Shown here: in pieces, positions 1 through 8,700 of the stretch
Layout: every line of letters starts with the position of its first letter
How positions within the stretch are numbered: the stretch's first letter is position 1
Assembly (NCBI GenBank): GCA_027382625.1
Contig: JAJKFJ010016422.1
Location: 1 to 10,099, forward strand
Length of the DNA: 10,099 nucleotides
Origin: Tetmemena sp. SeJ-2015
Taxonomy: Eukaryota > Ciliophora > Spirotrichea > Sporadotrichida > Oxytrichidae
Direction of reading: 5' to 3'
The notes under the pieces: generated by a model
The model's database searches: none
The model's input: only the letters and a program-made list of their open reading frames with translations
Told to the model about the DNA's origin: nothing
Position numbers and translations under genes: made by a program

Positions 1-3000
1 TAGTCATCCACGAAAATTGACTTCCACTGGCCGTTTAAGCAGAGCTTCACTTCGTAGAGTCCTGAAGGGCTGAAATGCTTTCTGCTGAATATCCTCTCTA
101 GAAGAGCGGGTCTCTCACTCAAGATACATAGTGCATGCTGAAGCCATTTAGACTAGAGTTGCCCTGCCTTGATATCCTCAATAGCATATATTATTTTTAT
201 TGATTGATATCTTTGAAAGAGAGTGTGGAGTAAACGACTACCTCCTCCTTGATGAAGTCCTTGGGTCTTCTCCAGTGAATGACTCTATCAAATGCCTGTC
301 TATTCCCCTATCTTTAAATATAAGTATCCAGTGATAGACTGATCGCTTGGTGGAAATTGGATATCTATATAGTTAGAGTCAGCCCCTAACTCTTCTTGCT
401 TTGCCTGAATCTGCTCAAAGTTAGCATTGTCAAGAGGGAAGTTTTGCCAGTAGTTTGCAGCCGAGAGGATGTCTCTCTCAAGCTGAACCTAGGATTGCTT
501 TATCAGTCCTTTCTATTCCTCCTATGCGGGAGAAGACTTTTGTAAACTAAGTAATATTATAAGAGGTAATTTCATACACTACTCTGCAGGGGTTTGCCCA
601 GCTGTCCTCATATGCTCTCACTATTACAAAATTAAATTAATCGCTATGTTTTTTGTAGCTTATCTTTCTATATAATAATTTTAATCTCCCAATTTATTTT
701 AAAACTCTCTATTTTTGTTGTTATGTATACTGCAACAGTTTCCTGGCTCATAGGTTTGATAGTAGCTGAGCAGGTCATGTCATTTGAGTTCTCAACTTGG
801 ATGTGGAAGCCTTCACTAAAATCCAGTGTGATATCCACCTGCACCACTTCTTTTACCTCAACCTAGCACATCGTTTTAATCATCATTCTTGCTTACTGTG
901 TAGATGTAGACTGTGTGCGCGTTGTCACTCGCTTGAGTTTCGATTCTCTTCACGTGCAGGAACACATTCAAAAATGCGAATATAAACTACAAAAATATGT
1001 ATTATTGATTCTCTGCAACCTCTGTGGTAGAAACTGAGTCCATTTTTTATTTGTCTTTAAAGATACTTAGTATTTTATTTTAACAGAGATACTAAGAGTA
1101 AATTAATCTATGAACAGATGCTAATCAGCAAACATATATATGCAGATCTTCTATCTTTTGAAGGAAATCCTCACCTTATTTCCTCATACGAGAGTTAGGT
1201 GAGAGACTCTTGCGGTCGTTAGAGAGCACAGATAGTACTGGCTGATTAGTTGAGACGATGCCTCCCCCTCCAATTCTCCTTTCTTCTCCTATGTTGATGG
1301 GGCTCTTCCCTCTTTGAGTGCTTGGGTTAGTGCCTTGCTGAAGCCAAGACCTCATTCAAAAATGTAAATAATTTGCTAGGCGAGTGAGTCCACATACTTA
1401 TCCAGTCTATTAATCTTATTGGAGTGCTCCCTCCACATCTGATTCTCATAGTTCGGGTCCTCTCCCTCCAAAGAGCCTCCTCCTCTTAGGAAGTCTGCAG
1501 TTTATCTGCCACCATCCTTATCTCTTGAGGAAGAGTGGGGTCCAAACTGCTCCATGAAATTGGCAGAGGCGCTTCTTTAGGGTAGCGTCACTCCAGTTCT
1601 ATTAGTGTACACCTACTCCTCTTGATAGGCGTTGTTGGTGAGATACTCCTCTGAAATGTCTTGATTGCTGGTCTGTTCCCTCTCTTGGAGCAGTCTTTGG
1701 GCGTTATTCAACTCTGCTCTCAGCTCGTTACTTATCTGCAGTAGTCTGTCTCGCTCAGACTTCAACTTCAAATTTAAAGTTAAGGTAATCAAACTACTAT
1801 TGCAATTATGTAATCTAAACTTGTCAATCTCCTCCTCCTTGTGTCTGAGCCTTCGTTCCAGGTCAAATATCTTCCTCTCCTTCTGAATAATCTGCTGCTG
1901 AATCAGTATTTGAGCAACTCCTGCTCCCTCTCCATTAGGCTGCAGCTGCTGTTGGTTGGCTGCATTGATCCTGCCCTGCTTGATCTCCATGACCACCATC
2001 TCCATGTCGTTTTTCATCTGCTCCACTATGCCTTTGAGTTCTTCATTCTCCAGCTATAGTTCCTTGATCACTAAGTCCTTCTCCTTTACTTGAATCAGAC
2101 TTGCTGCTAAGATATTCCCCTCCTAATAAACCTTGCTTCCCTGCATGTTCAGAAGTTGTTGAGCGCCTTGGGTTCCTCTCTGGTTGGAAAGCTTGCCCAG
2201 AGGAGACATCATGAGCTGCTGTTGGAATTTCTCCCCAGAGCCTGCAAAGCCCACACTCTCTCCCAATAGATTATTGAACTAAGTGAAGAACTCTCTTCTC
2301 ATGTTGTCTAAACTATCGTTCAAACTATTCTGTTTCAAAGTTTAGAAGCCGTTTGAATTGCTTTGAGGATTCTATTGAAATTGGTTCTGCTGTCTGTTGG
2401 TGCTGATAAAAAGCAAATTACATAGTATGATAGCGTTGAGAGCGAATCTAAAGCTGGGATCTCCAGATTTGTTATTGGAGGTGTTGTCATTCTTGATGTC
2501 TGCGACACTTATTGGTTACAGCTGCTCTTTGTAGGATTTAGGAGATAGGGCTCTTGCGTTATTGGCTTGAGTGGCTAAGCCATGTTGTCGGTCGAAATAC
2601 TCTTTCTTGTACTGCTTCTCCAACTCCTTCTTGAGGTGCTGGATCTCATACTCCAAGTACTCCTGGTTCTTCTTGTGCTTCTTCTCGGTCTCTTCCGCTG
2701 TCGAGTCCTTCATATTCAGCTCTTGCTCGTACTTGCTAGTGATGATTCTGATCTCGTTCTCCCTCTCCTCTATACCTTACTTCAGCTGCTTGTTCTCTCT
2801 CTTTATCTGCTGGAGAGTGTTACTCAGCTCCTTCAACTTAAGCTCCTGGTCGTCTACTCTATATTCTAGCTGTCTCTTGTCTCCCTCCAGTTGGTTGCAT
2901 CTGTCCTCCCAGTCATTCCAGACTTTCTCTATCTCACTCTTTACTCCTCGCTCCTTGTCAGTCAACAACTGCTTTAACTGCTCAAACTCCCGCACCATCT

Positions 3001-4502
3001 TCTTCTTTTCCCTTTCTAACTCCCTTATACTCCTCAGCAAGTCCTGCTCCTTGTGATTGAACTACTGCTACTGGTTCTGCCTCTCCATGTTGCTCTCATG
3101 AATCAGCTGCTCTCTGTCAAACTAAGCCTGCTGCATCAGCCCTGCTATCTTAAGTTCCAATTGCGAAGTCTGGTTCTTGAGCTGGTTACTTTAATCCAAG
3201 TATTACCTGTTGCTCTCCTCTAGGTTATTTATGAGCTCAGTCTTTTGAGCAAGCAATTCCTTAAGCTTATCGATGTGCTGTGTCAAATTGCTGTGCGTGC
3301 TATAGTTGTCCCTTTATAGAGAGTCAACTTGATTATCTCTTCCAGTCAATTCTTGATTGAGGAAGTGAATTTACTGATTGAGTTTATCGATCTCTTGCTG
3401 CTATTGGTGGTAGGTCTGAGTAAGTTACTCTTGTAGTAACTTGATCTCCTTGTCTCTAGTCTCTAAAGCAATGTTAAGTCTCTCCTCTGCGTTTATCTTA
3501 GTCGACTCTATCCTCTTCTCTTTCTCCTTCAGCTTTTACTTGAGCAGCCTATGTTCCTTCTCGAACTGCTCGTCTTTAGCCCTACTCACCTCCTCCAGTC
3601 TATCTTAGTAAGTGGCCTCTGCATTTCTCAGCTGCACTTGCAAACCCTCAATCCTCTCATTAAACTTTCTCACTGTCTCTTTCTCTCCCACATAAACAAT
3701 CAAAGAACACTTCTCAAAACTAATGATCATTACACTTAATTTAGGACTCATAGAAGTTATTAAGCTACGCTTTGAGGTTAGAGATCTCGACATCCTTGTC
3801 CTGGATTATAACCTTAACTCGGTCAAACTTGCTTTCATAGTCAGAGAGAACCATCTCCCTCTCCTCCACTAGTTTCTCAAGATTACCACACTACTTGAAC
3901 TGAACATCCAGTTAACCCTCCAGGTTTTAAATTACTTGCACCTTCTCCTTAATTATCTTCTCTAGGGTCTTTATCCTTTGCTCGTTCAAATCCCTCAGCT
4001 CCTTCTCTTTCATAAGAAGCTGTGTACCTTCTAGATCTAAAGGCTACTGGGAGTAGGGTCCTGATCTGTCAAGTGCTACGACGTTCTAAAACTAAGTGGT
4101 AGGTGCTCTGTTCTGACTTAAGAGGGTTGAGTTTGGCTGCGAATTGGGGTTGGAGCCCATGCTCATAAGTTGTAGATGCCTCAGCTCCTAGTGAATGTCA
4201 TCGTACTCATACACTTAGATATTCTTCTGTAGGGAGCCAAGCTGCTGCAGTTATTGGCCTTGGGGGTTAGAAGAAACCATGTAAGCCTGGTATTAGGGAG
4301 TCATTTGCTGATTGGAGAGAGTGTCGTTGCTTATGTATTAGTCAGGACTCTAACTTATCGAGTGCTACCCAGATCTTTAAAAAGGGAAAGGCAATATTAA
4401 AGCTCCTTGAAAGGGGTGGTGATGATGTTGGCTTTGAAACTTCTCAAAAGAATCCTCCATGAAAGAGTTCCTTTGAAGGATTTGTTGTTCGCTAAACTCC
4501 AT
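1..4502 (-). CDS. Coiled-coil calpain-like protein, 3' end beyond window, interrupted by 11 IESs
   Basis: Read on the minus strand from ATG at 4502-4500 with TAA/TAG as Gln; after removing 11 inserts (513 nt) it stays open for 1329 codons to the window edge. Residues 1-150 are Gln/Ser/Asn-rich (start MEFSEQQILQRNSF). From about 160 to 850 it is mostly charged heptad-type coiled coil, broken by a Gln/Asn-rich stretch (about 2100-2500). A Ser/Gly-rich linker follows, then a beta-rich segment (HTVYIYTVSKNDDQ, about 880-910). The last 120 residues resemble the calpain catalytic core: FPPSDQSI (about 340-358), HWRRPKDF, DIKAGQLQSKW, SERPALLERIF and GQWKSIFVDDY at the edge. In calpains the DIxxGxLGDCW motif carries the nucleophilic Cys; here Lys occupies that place (147-149), so the protein may be an inactive calpain homologue. 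The catalytic His and Asn would lie outside the window. The calpain family call is firm; the role is unknown. Confidence 0.85.
169..211 (-). other. IES, 35 bp, pointer TTGATATC
   Basis: The 8-bp direct repeat TTGATATC lies at 169-176 and 204-211. Removing one copy plus the AT-rich interior (35 bp) joins the calpain frame as STLSFKDIKAGQLQSKW, exactly at the active-site block. Without removal the frame hits TGA within about 35 codons. Confidence 0.9.
309..328 (-). other. IES, 16 bp, pointer TATC
   Basis: TATC lies at 309-312 and 325-328. Removing 16 bp joins FPPSDQSITG to QGNRQAFDRVIHWRRPKD, which follows the calpain pattern of FPP...SI, a short gap, then WRRP. Unremoved, the frame ends at TGA a few codons later. 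Confidence 0.85.
539..572 (-). other. IES, 31 bp, pointer TTT
   Basis: TTT lies at 539-541 and 570-572. Removing 31 bp of AT-rich sequence gives ANPCRVVYE joined to KSSPAQEEQKGLIKQ in frame. The frame change in this interval is clear, but a 3-bp repeat of T is weak support for the exact edges. Confidence 0.65.
621..713 (-). other. IES, 88 bp, pointer CTATT
   Basis: CTATT lies at 621-625 and 709-713. The interior is strongly AT-rich. Removing 88 bp gives ETVAVYITTK joined to IVRAYEDSWANPC in frame. Confidence 0.85.
841..869 (-). other. IES, 25 bp, pointer GCAC
   Basis: GCAC lies at 841-844 and 866-869. Removal joins SKNDDQNDV to QVDITLDFSEGFHIQVEN; unremoved, the frame reaches TGA at once. 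A 22-bp alternative using a 3-bp repeat would add one residue. Confidence 0.8.
942..1014 (-). other. IES, 65 bp, pointer GATTCTCT
   Basis: The 8-bp repeat lies at 942-949 and 1007-1014. Removing 65 bp joins TQFLPQRLQ to RIETQASDNAHTVYIY. The interior is AT-rich over most of its length. Confidence 0.85.
1054..1158 (-). other. IES, 100 bp, pointer TCTTT (alternative edges possible)
   Basis: TCTTT lies at 1054-1058 and 1154-1158. Removing 100 AT-rich bp joins RKQGEDFLQK to TNKKWTQFLPQRLQ in frame. A shorter 28-bp removal, using the minus-strand repeat ATCTG near 1120-1150, also restores the frame but leaves a hydrophobic AT-rich translation. That an insert exists is well supported; its edges are less so. 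Confidence 0.75.
1335..1377 (-). other. IES, 38 bp, pointer TTGCT
   Basis: TTGCT lies at 1335-1339 and 1373-1377. Removing 38 bp joins INRLDKYVDSLAQ to QGTNPSTQRGKSPINIG. A GT-AG reading of 1351-1397 also restores the frame, but it drops YVDSLA and uses a poor acceptor, so the pointer model is preferred. Confidence 0.8.
1764..1822 (-). other. IES, 54 bp, pointer AACTT, frame-neutral
   Basis: AACTT lies at 1764-1768 and 1818-1822. The interior is AT-rich, carries no TGA and is a multiple of three, so simple translation runs straight through it. Read through, it inserts a hydrophobic, Leu/Thr/Asn-rich stretch into a coiled coil. Removed, the helix continues as KEEEIDKLKSERDRLLQ. Confidence 0.75.
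2404..2432 (-). other. Probable IES, 24 bp, pointer TGATA, frame-neutral
   Basis: TGATA lies at 2404-2408 and 2428-2432. Read through, the interval encodes a hydrophobic patch (ILCNLLFI) inside an otherwise Asn/Gln/Ser-rich segment. Removing 24 bp gives FRFALNAISTNRQQNQF. Confidence 0.6.
3691..3737 (-). other. IES with uncertain edges, 37 bp (CAT) or 25 bp (ACACTT)
   Basis: The coiled-coil frame breaks at TGA just after LNNFYESQIKC and resumes in another frame. Two repeat pairs restore it: CAT at 3691-3693 and 3728-3730 (37 bp, giving IKCNVGEKETVRKF), or ACACTT at 3707-3712 and 3732-3737 (25 bp, giving IKCSLIVYVGEKETV). The first keeps better coiled-coil character; the second has the longer repeat. 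Confidence 0.7.
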
Positions 4503-4652
4503 TCAATGTTTTAATTTTGAAATTTATAATTCGATATCTCACCAACAAATTGAATTCATCATTGATCGATTTTTGATGAGGTTAGTCAGTGGATGTACTC
4601 TGCTTAACATTTAAAGAAAGATTTTGATTTTAAATTAGCTTTAGAAATAAAA
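4503..4652. promoter_or_regulatory. Divergent intergenic spacer, 150 bp
   Basis: This AT-rich interval lies between the two outward-facing start codons, so promoters for both the calpain-like and membrane-protein genes must lie here or overlap the genes. I see no recognisable core-promoter motif and no telomeric repeat tract. Confidence 0.5.
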
Positions 4653-5647
4653 ATGACAGATATAGCTAGTGGTCGCTACAGAAGCGAGTTCACACTGCTC
4701 TTTGTACTAACTGCAGTTGCGGTGTTCAGAAACAGCTACTGGCTGGCTGATGTGCACAACTTGTATGACACTCGTTGGTGTGGCCATCTCTGCAACATCA
4801 TCAAACCTATGGCAAATATAGCCATGTTCCACAATAGATCATTGGCACGTAACCTGTTCTTTGACTTAGGCAGGGGTATAATCAGGCCACTCATTTACCC
4901 TTATATCTTCTATGGAGGAGCACAGAACTGGCCTATGTTCATCGAGATGACTATCAGCTGCGCAGTGTTCTCAGTGATCATGAACTTGATAATCCCAAAG
5001 ACTTGGTTCAAAAAGCACAACGTGGCCTGGTCTTACATGAATGTGGAGTTTTTCCTCCTCTTTACAGACAGCTTTATCAACATTATGAACATCGTAGAGA
5101 TCCAGTATCATGGGAAGATCCTCTTCTTCTTGATTGGATATGTGCTAGAGAGCAACTTGGGTCTGTGGGGCTGGCAATTTGAAGACTTGATTTGCAGAGA
5201 CCTTAACGTAATCGGCGGCATGTGGCACACTTGGGGATTCTAAGTTTACTATGTCGGACTTGCTTTAGTGTTATTCACACTTCAGTTCGTGCTACTGGGG
5301 CCGGAAGCTTTCTTCAGAGACGATGGGCAGATCGAGTTCTCAGATATCTCTAAGCATATTCACGCCGAGCAGAAAATGCCCTTCCACTGGCATGTGATTG
5401 AGCGCACTCATCCCAAGGCTCCTCTCTACTATGGAATTGCTAACGGAGTCTTCCTTGGTAAACTTAAATATCGTATTATTGTAATTGGGCTTTGATGATG
5501 ATGATGATGATGATAGTATTTATCTACATGTGGTATCAGTACAGAGGCTACAAAGCTCTAGATGAAGAGAGAATGGTCGAACTCAAGCAAAAGATTCAAA
5601 AATCTAGCAGCACCAAATCCCAAAAGACTCAAGCCTAGAAGAAGTGA
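4653..5647 (+). CDS. Multi-pass membrane protein of unknown family, 311 aa, one intron
   Basis: ATG at 4653 follows an A-rich context (AAATAAAA). TAA at 5241-5243 and TAG at 5636-5638 are read as Gln; TGA at 5645-5647 ends the gene. Joining 4653-5457 to 5517-5647 gives 311 residues. Hydrophobic segments lie at about residues 11-30, 70-90, 95-115, 130-150, 155-175, 200-217 and 260-275, so six to seven membrane spans are likely. The loops are rich in Trp, Tyr and His, for example GMWHTWGF and MPFHWHVIERTHPK. The tail is short and Lys/Gln/Ser-rich (KSSSTKSQKTQAQKK) and presumably cytosolic. I do not recognise the family and assign no function. Unlike both neighbours it has no IES-like insert. 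It is divergent from the calpain gene (150 bp away) and convergent with the pecanex gene (125 bp away). Confidence 0.85.
5458..5516 (+). other. Spliceosomal intron, 59 nt, GT-AG
   Basis: The insert starts GTAAACTT and ends GATGATAG. It contains in-frame TGA codons and shifts the frame (59 = 3x19+2). Splicing G|TA restores GVFLVFIYMWYQYRG, a continuous membrane segment. The two junctions share only a single G, so there is no useful pointer repeat; this is better explained as an RNA intron than an IES. The 3' end is seven GAT repeats directly before the acceptor AG. Confidence 0.75.
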
Positions 5648-5772
5648 TAAGAAGATTCGATTTTCAATTATTTGCAATCAAACATTTAAAAAATTGCTGT
5701 AATGGTGAGTGAGATATATTATGTTGAAAATGAGGCGACTTAATTTGATAATCTACAATTGATTTATTGTAA
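5648..5772. other. Convergent 3' spacer, 125 bp
   Basis: This AT-rich interval separates two facing stop codons. On the minus strand an AATAAA hexamer (5768-5763) lies just past the pecanex TGA, and a small hairpin is possible at 5754-5771 (TACAAT/ATTGTA, 6-nt loop). Either could mark 3' end formation, but in such AT-rich sequence both may be chance. Confidence 0.35.
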
Positions 5773-8700
5773 TCAGTAGTATATAACCTGAGCCCCTGAG
5801 GCAAATACAGGATAGCCAAGTGGTATCTCAGCTAGCTGCACAAGTATATTTCTAAGGACGTCTTTCTCAGCCTGAATTGAAAAGCGTTCATCGTTTGCGT
5901 TGGTATAGTACAGTAACTCCATGTTGATGTTTCCCCAAATGCCTCTAACGACTTCACTCCTGAACTCATACAACTTAATGTAATGAAATTCTTGTTATAT
6001 AAACTTTTTTTTAATAACATATAACTATCAAAAATATCATTAATCTTATGAAGGATGATTATTTTTTGAATTTTATTAACTATCATCAGTAAGACTAACA
6101 TCAATTGTGATTACATTAAAAGTGGTCTCTTCGGTCTTTCCAAACTTGAGTCTGTGGGCGAAGTACTGCCCTTTCTTTGAAATTATTCTCTCCAGGTTAG
6201 GAAAACTCTGCTCGATGGCTGCGTTCCACAGGTATTCCTCCCCTGCAAATTAAAATTAAAGCAAAGAACCACTCTCTATCGTACTGCCTAATCTCTCTCT
6301 ATAAAATTTTATAACTCGTAACTGTCTTACCTCCAGTTCTTCATTAGAGGGCAGAGTGAATTCTCCCATTATGAAGGACTCGAGCGAATAATGAAAAGCC
6401 AACCTCGCTGCTTGCAATATAGCATATTTCATGTGCAAGATGTTCTTGTCCCTTGATTGAACGAAAGCTGCGGATTCCATGTCTCTCTTGAAATCTCCGT
6501 TAAAGAGATTAAGAAGGGTCTAGGGCACTGAGGAGTGCTCGTCTCTGAAGCAAAGCAAAAAGCTTTGGAAGAGTAACTTCTCAAAGTCTGAGTAGAGCCC
6601 ATTATTAACTTAAGATATAGACTGCTTGTATTCTTGACTCTATGCTTATGCATTATTGTGATGTGAAAGTGTGCTCTACTTGTTCATGTTGGTGTTAGAA
6701 GAACTATTTGAGTTTGGCTGTGTTTGCTTTATTTGAAGTTGATTCCAGGGCTCGTCCTCGTCTCTAGTTGGTTGATTTGCATTCTTGCCCCAAGGGTCGT
6801 TGATATTGTTTGAGGAAGAGGGAACTGTCTTCTTCTTGGGTCCTCCTATATTTCCCAGGAAATCGTCTAAGTCATCAAGATCATTCAGGTTTGATTCTCC
6901 AAAATATTTTTACCAAGCAAGAGGAGGAAGCTAGTTACGCTTCTTCATCTTATCTGGAGAGAGATAGTTATATTAAATTAATTTCACTTTGCTCTGATTT
7001 ACACTTTAAAGACCTACCAGAATATAAAGTATCAGAATAATGATAATATGTGTTTGATTCTTTTGAGGGCTGGTTGCCAGCAAGATATCTTATCTGGAGA
7101 GAGAAGTCCATCCAAATCATCGTCTAGAGATTGGGACTTAGCTTCTTCCACTTTACTACAAATAGATTTCTTTTAAAAAAGAAAATAGCTCATTGCTATT
7201 TAAATAGTTTAAAGACCTGCAGGATTTGAATTCACTACGCCTCTAACGGCTCCTCCTTAATTCGGTTAGGCAACGCTCCCATTAGAATATTACTAGGATT
7301 ATCTAGGGTAAAATTAAAATCAAAGTTAGGTTTTGCATGTCCATCATCTCTAGAAAACTCTTCTAAGGAGGCATGGCTTGATTGTTATTTGGCCCATTGA
7401 TATTTCTCATTCCTTGCATATCAGATCTTGCAGACCTAACTGGAGCGGGCTTGCTAGGTTCAATTATAGACTGCTTGGGAATTTAATCCGAGCTCATCTG
7501 AAAGTTTAAGTTGTCTATAGCGTAGAAATCGAGCAGATACTTATCATAGAACTACTTCAAATAGTCCAACTCTTTTTGAGAGGGATCCCCCTTGAAGATT
7601 CTGTAGAACTTGATTCCCAAGTTTGACTTGATCAAATCCTTGAGTTTGATGATAAGTGTGCGCATGAACACTTCCTTTAGCAGTTTTGCAAAGTCTGGAC
7701 TATCTATAATTCCAGTGAGTGAGACTTTCTAGTCGTCATAGATAGAGAAAGAAAGCTACCTCACTGGGCTTAGAGAGAATGCTAAGTTGCAGCTCATCTT
7801 CTTGTTCTTAAAAATCTGTTCACTGATTTGATTGATATTCTCATTTTCCTCTGCGTGGCAGACTGTGGTCTCTTACAATTCAGTTCCCTTGAGAGAATAA
7901 ACTATGTAGTTAATTCCACGTTCTAAGATCTGTATGAGAGCAATCATCTTCTCATTTTTAATTAAGTAGTAAGAGCCCACTCTGAAGAGGAATGGATCAG
8001 AGTTAAACATCTTTTAGATCTGCTTCTTCAGCTAAGGCAACATCGCTTGGTAGAGATGAGCATCACTTCTTTGATCATTAGGATTAAAGTTAAAGCAAAA
8101 ATGGATGGATGAATATGAGATTGGCTTGAACAGGAGTGATCTCGGACCAGCCTCTTTGAGGCTTTGGATAACCGCTTATGAAAAAGGCGAAACCAAGAAA
8201 GGGAATAGTAGCAGAGTTAACTATAGTACTGTAAAGAATGGATATCAAGAAGAAGGGAGAGAAAACTGAGAATTAGAGTATGAAGCATAGGAGTTGAGAC
8301 TTGAACCTCTGCTTTTTGTTCTTGAAAGCAGTTACTATTGAGATTAGAACGTACAAGCACTTGTTCCCAAAAATCATCAATCTGTGCAGGCAAAGAGAAA
8401 TCAAGAAAAGAATCATGAAAGGACGGTCAGTGTAGCCTGTATCCTTCTCTATCCCTAAATAATAAGAATGGATTTAAATAGATCAGCAGGCCTAGAGTTT
8501 CTAAAGAAGCTGCTGAGGGAGCGTGAAAGAGTCGGTTGTAAGCTCGATACATAAACACTATATCAATAGTGTCAGCTCTCAAAGTGGGAATATCCATTAT
8601 AGCTAGTACTGAATATGCAAATGTTAGAATCATCATTATGCAGAACTATATTCCTGAGTTAAAAAACTCAAAGTCTCTTGAAATTCCTAAGCAACGGATA

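Noticed and set aside
797..985. A His/Cys-rich plus-strand 62-codon frame
   Set aside because: It is antisense to the calpain-gene segment carrying two IESs, and its Cys/His spacing matches no zinc-finger pattern I know.
1351..1397. A 47-nt GT-AG intron in the calpain gene
   Set aside because: It restores the frame but has a weak acceptor and deletes coding-like sequence. The 38-bp pointer model with TTGCT gives a more continuous protein.
2571..3056. A 161-codon Ser/Cys/Phe-rich plus-strand open frame
   Set aside because: It is the antisense shadow of the coiled-coil coding region. Its composition simply mirrors Glu/Lys/Gln-rich codons.
1..4502. The calpain and pecanex regions as decayed pseudogenes or frameshifted assemblies
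   Set aside because: All breaks are bounded by direct repeats, all are repaired by excising one unit, and the summed lengths fit whole codon counts. Random decay or indel error would not do this.
5974..6099. A 126-nt GT-AG intron near the pecanex 3' end
   Set aside because: It removes the codons for FHYIK, which fit the family spacing before VRGIWG. The 81-bp excision with TAACAT keeps them.
6238..6330. A 93-nt intron with a GTAAG donor in the pecanex gene
   Set aside because: It would delete RQLRVIKFYRE and WFFA, which match the family. The acceptor would have to lie five bases past a better GCAG.
6810..7040. A plus-strand 76-codon frame
   Set aside because: It runs antisense through the pecanex linker and into the 140-bp IES, with no independent support.
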